Shown here piece after piece: positions 5,256 through 5,332 of a DNA stretch of 5,332 bases. The notes below the pieces were generated by a model that worked only from the letters and a program-made list of their open reading frames with translations, ran no database searches and was not told where the DNA came from. Numbering within the stretch: position 1 is the first letter of the stretch; every line of letters starts with the position of its first letter. Source of the DNA: Nitrososphaerota archaeon (GTDB lineage Archaea > Thermoproteota > Nitrososphaeria > Nitrososphaerales > UBA57). The position numbers and the translations under genes are program-made. The DNA is taken from positions 1 through 5,332 of the forward strand of contig JACPBJ010000105.1 in NCBI GenBank assembly GCA_016180375.1. The letters run 5' to 3'.

Positions 5256-5332
5256 CTACTTTCTTCGTCTGGACAGGATTATTGTAATTCCTACTATAGC
5301 TGCCATTATTACCGCCCCGGTAACTATGGTGG
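5256..5332 (-). CDS. C-terminal end of a membrane-anchored surface protein (partial)
   Basis: On the - strand an open frame enters from the right edge and ends at TAG (5258-5256). The visible 24 codons encode TIVTGAVIMAAIVGITIIL, a single hydrophobic helix, followed by SRRRK. This is the same layout as the tail of the quinoprotein at the left edge (helix, then TRRKA): an extracytoplasmic protein held by a C-terminal helix with a positive cytoplasmic end. The function lies outside the window. The gene converges on the phosphatase gene, with about 70 bases between the two stop codons. The 70 bases hold two copies of TCTAGTC (5233-5239, 5246-5252) but no clear T-run terminator for the + strand. 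Being short, the call rests on the helix-plus-basic-tail pattern. Confidence 0.6.
   Translation of the reverse strand, partial: TIVTGAVIMAAIVGITIILSRRRK

Overview
The window looks archaeal. Intergenic regions carry A/T boxes with purine-rich BRE-like flanks about 26 to 36 bases before start codons, strong Shine-Dalgarno sites are scarce, and surface proteins end in a membrane helix plus a short basic tail. A membrane-tethered PQQ-type quinoprotein beside a small MscS-like channel and a thaumarchaeal-looking GT4/HAD pair suggests a heterotrophic Nitrososphaeria/Thaumarchaeota-like lineage, some of which are known to be rich in PQQ dehydrogenases. That placement is inference; no rRNA or other phylogenetic marker is present.

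Layout. (1) Bases 2-1063, + strand: the C-terminal part (353 residues) of a secreted quinoprotein beta-propeller, then a 13-unit KEV-x tetrapeptide stalk, a single membrane helix and a basic tail, with a hairpin/T-rich terminator over the stop codon. (2) Bases 1208-1369: a possible leaderless 53-residue protein with four cysteines. (3) Bases 1370-1981: a mostly non-coding stretch with an 8-bp inverted repeat, a possible 30-residue one-helix membrane peptide, and a strong GC-rich stem-loop that can fold in two exclusive ways. (4) Bases 1982-3865, - strand: a GT4 glycosyltransferase fused to a bacterial-PH-like domain that is split by two membrane segments. (5) Bases 3883-3898: a compact A/T block that seems to serve as promoter in both directions. 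(6) Bases 3931-5185, + strand: an overlapping gene pair encoding a minimal MscS-like mechanosensitive channel and a HAD-IIB sugar-phosphatase. (7) Bases 5256-5332, - strand: the last 24 or so codons of another C-terminally anchored surface protein, running off the window.

How they may work together. The glycosyltransferase, the channel and the phosphatase share one divergent promoter region. A nucleotide-sugar transferase plus a trehalose-phosphatase-like HAD enzyme is the usual two-step logic for making a sugar osmolyte (sugar-phosphate intermediate, then dephosphorylation), and an MscS channel is the usual release valve under hypo-osmotic shock. The membrane anchoring of the transferase also fits a glycolipid or envelope role. 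This is a hypothesis from domain content and gene order only. The two end genes are surface-anchored extracytoplasmic proteins and are probably unrelated in function to the central cluster.
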